DNA of 64,000 nt from Misgurnus anguillicaudatus (lineage: Eukaryota; Chordata; Actinopteri; Cypriniformes; Cobitidae): positions 40,800,501 to 40,864,500 of the forward strand of contig NC_073348.2 of NCBI RefSeq assembly GCF_027580225.2, written 5' to 3'. Under the pieces are notes generated by a model. The model was given only the letters and a program-made list of their open reading frames with translations. It was not told the origin of the DNA and ran no database searches. Made by a program: the position numbers and the translations under genes. This document shows, one piece after another, positions 59,876 to 64,000 of this stretch (positions are counted from its first letter, which is position 1; each line of letters starts with the position of its first letter).

Positions 59876-60940
59876 GGCTGCAACTAACAATTATTTTCTT
59901 AATCGTTAATCGTGAAATTATTTTGTGACTAATCGGATAAAAACCTAAATTATGATTTATTCATTCGATTTTTCACTTATTATAGCTAAATAAGGCACTT
60001 TATGCTGTTCACGTGTAGAAATTTCCATTTAAAAGTGCAAAAGCTGATACTTAATAAAAAAAACTTTGTATAGCTTTTAAATAGTAAAATATCTTCAAAC
60101 GTCAAAATATAAATAACCATAAGACACTGGGTCTCATTCACTAAGCATGTGTACGCATGAATTTGTGTGTGAGATGTGCGTATGGACATTTTCACGAACA
60201 AATTCAACTAAAACTTTCGTATCAAAATTTTGATTAAATGTACAAAAAAATTCAAGAACACCAAATACCACATGTACGCAATAATCACGTTACTCTGGTG
60301 GACACACAGCACTGGCTTCTCTAGCGACAGCAAAACCTGCCAAATAAAAATGCAAAGCAAAACAGAATATTACAGTTAAAAATATGATGATGAATTTCTT
60401 TTTCGAGCTCTTTTGCCTTAGTGACAAACTGCTCTAAAATTTTCTGTGGACCAGTGCTGCACTATGGAAAGCCTTTATATGTAGCTGGTTTGTGCGTGTT
60501 TTATGCAAATTGCCAACCTCATGCACGCTGCCGCTCATGATCCAAATTCACTAACGTAAGAACAAGTATAAGAATAAATTAATGCGCATGTGACTTGCGA
60601 ATTAAGTTTTCGTGAAATGTTCAAGTGTGCGTGTAAATACCAAAAACGTACGCAATTATTAGTGAATGATACGCTTTTGCTTCCATGATTGTCCTGTCAG
60701 GTTGCCAGATCCACATAACAAAAACAGCCCAATGTCCATACAAAATTAGTCCAAAAGCATCCCAATGATTATTCACAGCCCAAATACCAACAACTAATGA
60801 ACCAAATCCTTCAAACTCTAACCCGCAGAAAAACACTAACCTGCAAAAACTCAGCCAAAAGGACCTGGCAACGCTGCCTTGTTTAATCAAGCTGGTCGCG
60901 CGCTAAGAAAAATCATGGATTCGTTGTTGCAGTCCTAGTG
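59876..60940. mobile_element. GGGCTGCAACTAACAA-type composite element, copy 2
   Basis: It begins AGGGCTGCAACTAACAATTA and ends CGTTGTTGCAGTCCTAG, roughly inverted ends. The block 60690-60880 (AGGTTGCCAGATCCACATAA … CCAAAAGCATCCCAATGATT) matches copy 1. An intervening 60120-60680 segment (ACTAAGCATGTGTACGCATG …) is absent from copy 1 and may be a further insertion. Confidence 0.5.
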
Positions 60941-62048
60941 TTCTTGCTGTATTACTGCTTGATTTTAAGCTCCACGCCCTCAAAATACATTTACACATTC
61001 CTATCCATCAAACGTTTCATTAGAGTTTCTGTCTAGCGTGCCGGAACCCCGAGGACAGCATGTGTGTTATATTTATAGCAGCCTGTGATACTTCCACGCT
61101 CTGATAGATTGACATTAATTGAATGAGGAGAGATGAGAGTTAAAGAAAGTTAATGAGAAACTCTGTGTTGAGGACAACATTTGAGTTCAGGAAAAGGCAG
61201 AAATGCAATAAAGAGGGAAAATATAACTGAATAAGAGAACTGCATGAAAATGAAAATAAATCTTTGGGTTGCATGTTTAGTGTGTCTGTTATGGCAACAA
61301 CGTGATGCAACGTGTTGTTTTAAAGCAGATGGGTGTGGTTCCATTCTCCTAACATCCTGAATAGACTAAATGAATGAAGTTTTCCACACCTGAAGCTACA
61401 GGACCTTTGTGCATTTCCACAACACTTACAGCACCTCTGATAGAACAAAAATCTAAATAAAAGTACTCTTTTCATTCAGAATACTCATGTTATACTTAAC
61501 CGAGACTCAACTGATAAAGTACAAAGTTCAAATGTTGACTAATTAAACTTTCAATGCATCCAAAACATCTAAAACATCTTGTTCTTCTGGCAAAATACAC
61601 CACAAATATTGACAGCACCTGTCAACAACTAGAAATTAACAATCCACTATCTAAGAAAAGTAAGCTTTTTAATGTCCAATTTACTTTTGCGACAGGTCAA
61701 CATACTGTAAAATCTATAGTTTGTGTCGTAAAAAAACTAGCAGCTGTGGTTGCCAGAGAACCGCTGCAAAAAATACCAAAAGGTTGGAAGCATCATCAAG
61801 CTCATCAAACTCTCATGGCATTTTATTGAGCAGCTCCTTGACGTTTCACCCTGACATAAATTTGAAAGAATATTGAAGGAATTCACATCAATTATAAATT
61901 TGCATTGGCTGCATTTTCTTTCATATCCATGCCAAAAATATTTTTTAAATAAAATTTTAGTTTTCTAATAAATGATTTTTTTATATTTGCCACAAGTTTA
62001 TTTTTGACTACCAAAACATTTAAACATGCACATTCAGAATAAAAAAAT

Positions 62049-62223
62049 TAGGGCTGCATAGCAATTAATCGCAACTAATCGTTTGCAGCGTAATAGTTTT
62101 TTGTTTACATCGTATAGGTATTTATATATACACATTAATATTATATACAGTACATATATGATGTAAACAAAAACTTTTATTTTGCAAACAATTAGTTGCG
62201 ATTAATCACTATCCAGCCCTAAT
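62049..62223. mobile_element. short palindromic element with TTAGGGCTG ends
   Basis: The left arm TTAGGGCTGCATAGCAATTA and the right arm GATTAATCACTATCCAGCCC are inverted. TA flanks on both sides suggest a Tc1/mariner-like target. A decayed relative is seen at about 63450-63571 (GATGTAAACAAAAACTTAT … GCAGCCCTAG). Confidence 0.6.
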
Positions 62224-63191
62224 TTCAATTACAAACAATAATCCTAAAATAAGGTCGATGTAACCAATTAAAACAACACGTATTATTTAAGCAGTCAGTA
62301 TCTGCGGCTCAGAGACCTTCAGCACTTTTATCAAAGCAAGGCCAAAACTGTGTGCTCTGAAACGGACGACTTACATGTCCATCACCGTGAAAATAAAAGA
62401 AAAACAACCGTGTGAAAACTGACACACCTTTCCGCTGATCTGTCAATTACCTACTGGTTTTCCCATGATGTGAATAGCACCAGGCTGTTTGGTGATGGGA
62501 AGGACATAATGCTGAGGACACACCCTGGAAAGCCAGCAGTCAGCTGCCCAATAATTACAAAGTAAAAATGCATTGCATTTCATAAAAACCAGAAAGCGGT
62601 GCGATTAATTACTGTAAGATTTCAAGCCAAACATCTTATTTGCCAGAATCTGCACTGCAGTAAATGAGGGAGCAGAATATGGAAAGTTTCATTTCTTGAA
62701 TAATTGAATAATTTTTACTATATGTTCAATCCAAACTCTATACATACGAGCGCAGTTACATCACAGCATGGTGCAGACAGATGGCCTTTATGAATTCATT
62801 ATAAAGAAAAATATGCTTTGACAAACCTAAACTTGTAGTAGAGACGCAAAGTTTGACAGTTTAATGGTTAGCTATGGGCTTTTGACCTCTGAGCACAGAA
62901 ACTACAGAAATGACCCATAAATAACCAAGTTAAAGTCTCTCTCTATATAAAACACAGGTGTGCTGTGTGTGACGCTCACTGACTTGTTTATGCTTTGTTT
63001 CATTCATTCCTTGCTGAAAAGCTTCTCTTGTTTAAAGGTTCGACAGGAATTCACCCACACCTGAACGCTTTTACTAGACACATTTACTAGACTACCATCA
63101 ACACTAAACCATTTTATGGTGCTGTTGTACTGTCTATCCTCACCGGCCCGGTCCAGGTTTTATATATAAATATGAATAGGGCCTACAGTAC
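62224..63191. other. 5' flank or upstream intron; nothing firmly recognised
   Basis: Repeat-poor sequence. 62451-62524 on the minus strand has splice-site-like borders (see findings). No coding evidence. Confidence 0.4.
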
Positions 63192-63432
63192 TTAAAGGTG
63201 CAGTGTGGAATTTTTTTAAAAGGATCTTAAGTCGCCATTTTGTGCCGCCATGATTCTACAGTAGCCATAAACGGCAAACTGCTCTACAAAGCGTGTTTTG
63301 TCACAACTGTATTTTGTCTTAAACAACAACATGTTTGTCCTGTGGTGGCTACCGTAGCTTCTCTATGCGCTTTAGTGAACGGTGGACTGAGACGCTGGTT
63401 GCAATTCACAGTCTCACTGCTAGATGTCGCTT
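63192..63432. mobile_element. MITE with TTAAAGGTGCAG terminal repeats, copy 2 (partial)
   Basis: It starts CTTAAAGGTGCAGTGTGGAA, contains TTGTGCCGCCATGATTCTAC and CTACCGTAGCTTCTCTATG, and ends near GATGTCGCTTTAATACACAC. The interior is shortened compared with copy 1. Confidence 0.68.
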
Positions 63433-64000
63433 TAATACACACATTTTTTCTTAAAATTATACATGCATGTGTGTGTATTTATATACATAATTATTCTACA
63501 CAGTCAACAAACACATATATAAGATGTAAACAAAAACTTATTCGGTTTTATAGTTGTTACGCAGCCCTAGCTATCATGTCTATCACACAGTTATAATAAA
63601 GCCACGACATTTACTTCTCAAAACACCCTAAAGGCAGTTTCATGTCAAGTCACCTGTAGTTATATACAGTAGTGCTTTATACAATATATCATTAATAAAA
63701 GCAGCATTACAGTAAAGTTTACACACATAAACAACACTTCAAATTCAATGGCTTTTATATTTGCAACATTTGAACATTGGTTTCAATCTATTTCCTTTTA
63801 GGAAGTCTGTGTTAGTGAATAACATTACTCATCATTGTGCCGCTATTCTGCAAAGAAAACACCTGTGAAACCTCTTTCTGTTTGTATAAGATGATTATCA
63901 TGAAACTAACAATGCACTTCATAAAAACAACTACATATTTAACATTTTCCGTCCACGCGTCTGTCAGTAAGCAGTATAAATCTATGACAGCACGTGCATT

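Overview
The window is vertebrate genomic DNA, most likely from a teleost and probably a cyprinid fish. The evidence is long introns with consensus GT-AG junctions, many CA/GT and GA microsatellites, and a dense load of short DNA-transposon-derived elements of the kind common in zebrafish and carp. There is no sign of a prokaryotic, viral or organellar sequence, and no intact transposase, rRNA or tRNA gene was recognised. Almost every long reading frame is a by-product of a simple repeat or of a repeat element.

One gene can be read exon by exon. It is pdlim5 (Enigma homolog, ENH) on the minus strand, running from the start codon at 58937 to the stop codon at 10051. Twelve coding exons (99, 152, 19, 533, 167, 31, 143, 199, 181, 121, 116 and 90 nt) join in one continuous frame of 617 codons, giving 616 residues. 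The product has an N-terminal PDZ domain, a proline/serine-rich linker with a ZM-like motif, the SDASKKRLIEDTEDW block diagnostic of PDLIM5, and three C-terminal LIM domains. An alternative last exon (25107-25200) shares the phase of the long form and predicts a LIM-less short isoform of 364 residues. A frame-preserving 21-nt microexon candidate lies at 26914-26934. A TATA-like element and strong splice donor 375-500 bp upstream of the ATG exon suggest an alternative, possibly muscle-type, first exon.

Layout: 1-10050 is the 3' flank of pdlim5. It holds a 1.5-kb minisatellite, several elements, and a CpG-rich segment at about 6660-6870 with a perfect minus-strand splice donor. That segment may be the first non-coding exon of the next gene (bmpr1b if the order known in human is kept). 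The LIM exons lie at 10051-16744, the linker exons at 20506-32786, the second PDZ exon at 41490-41641 and the ATG exon at 58839-59005. Introns carry foldback elements (nine copies), TTAA-flanked elements (six copies including flanks), one hAT-type element with a clean 8-bp target duplication, a 20-bp GC-rich minisatellite (42.1-42.9 kb) and a purine-only tract of about 0.9 kb (44.9-45.8 kb).

No previously undescribed biological system was found. The observations most worth checking concern pdlim5 transcript architecture: the alternative promoter, the microexons, the short isoform and two RBFOX-type hexamers before exon 4. Nested and duplicated repeat structures come next.
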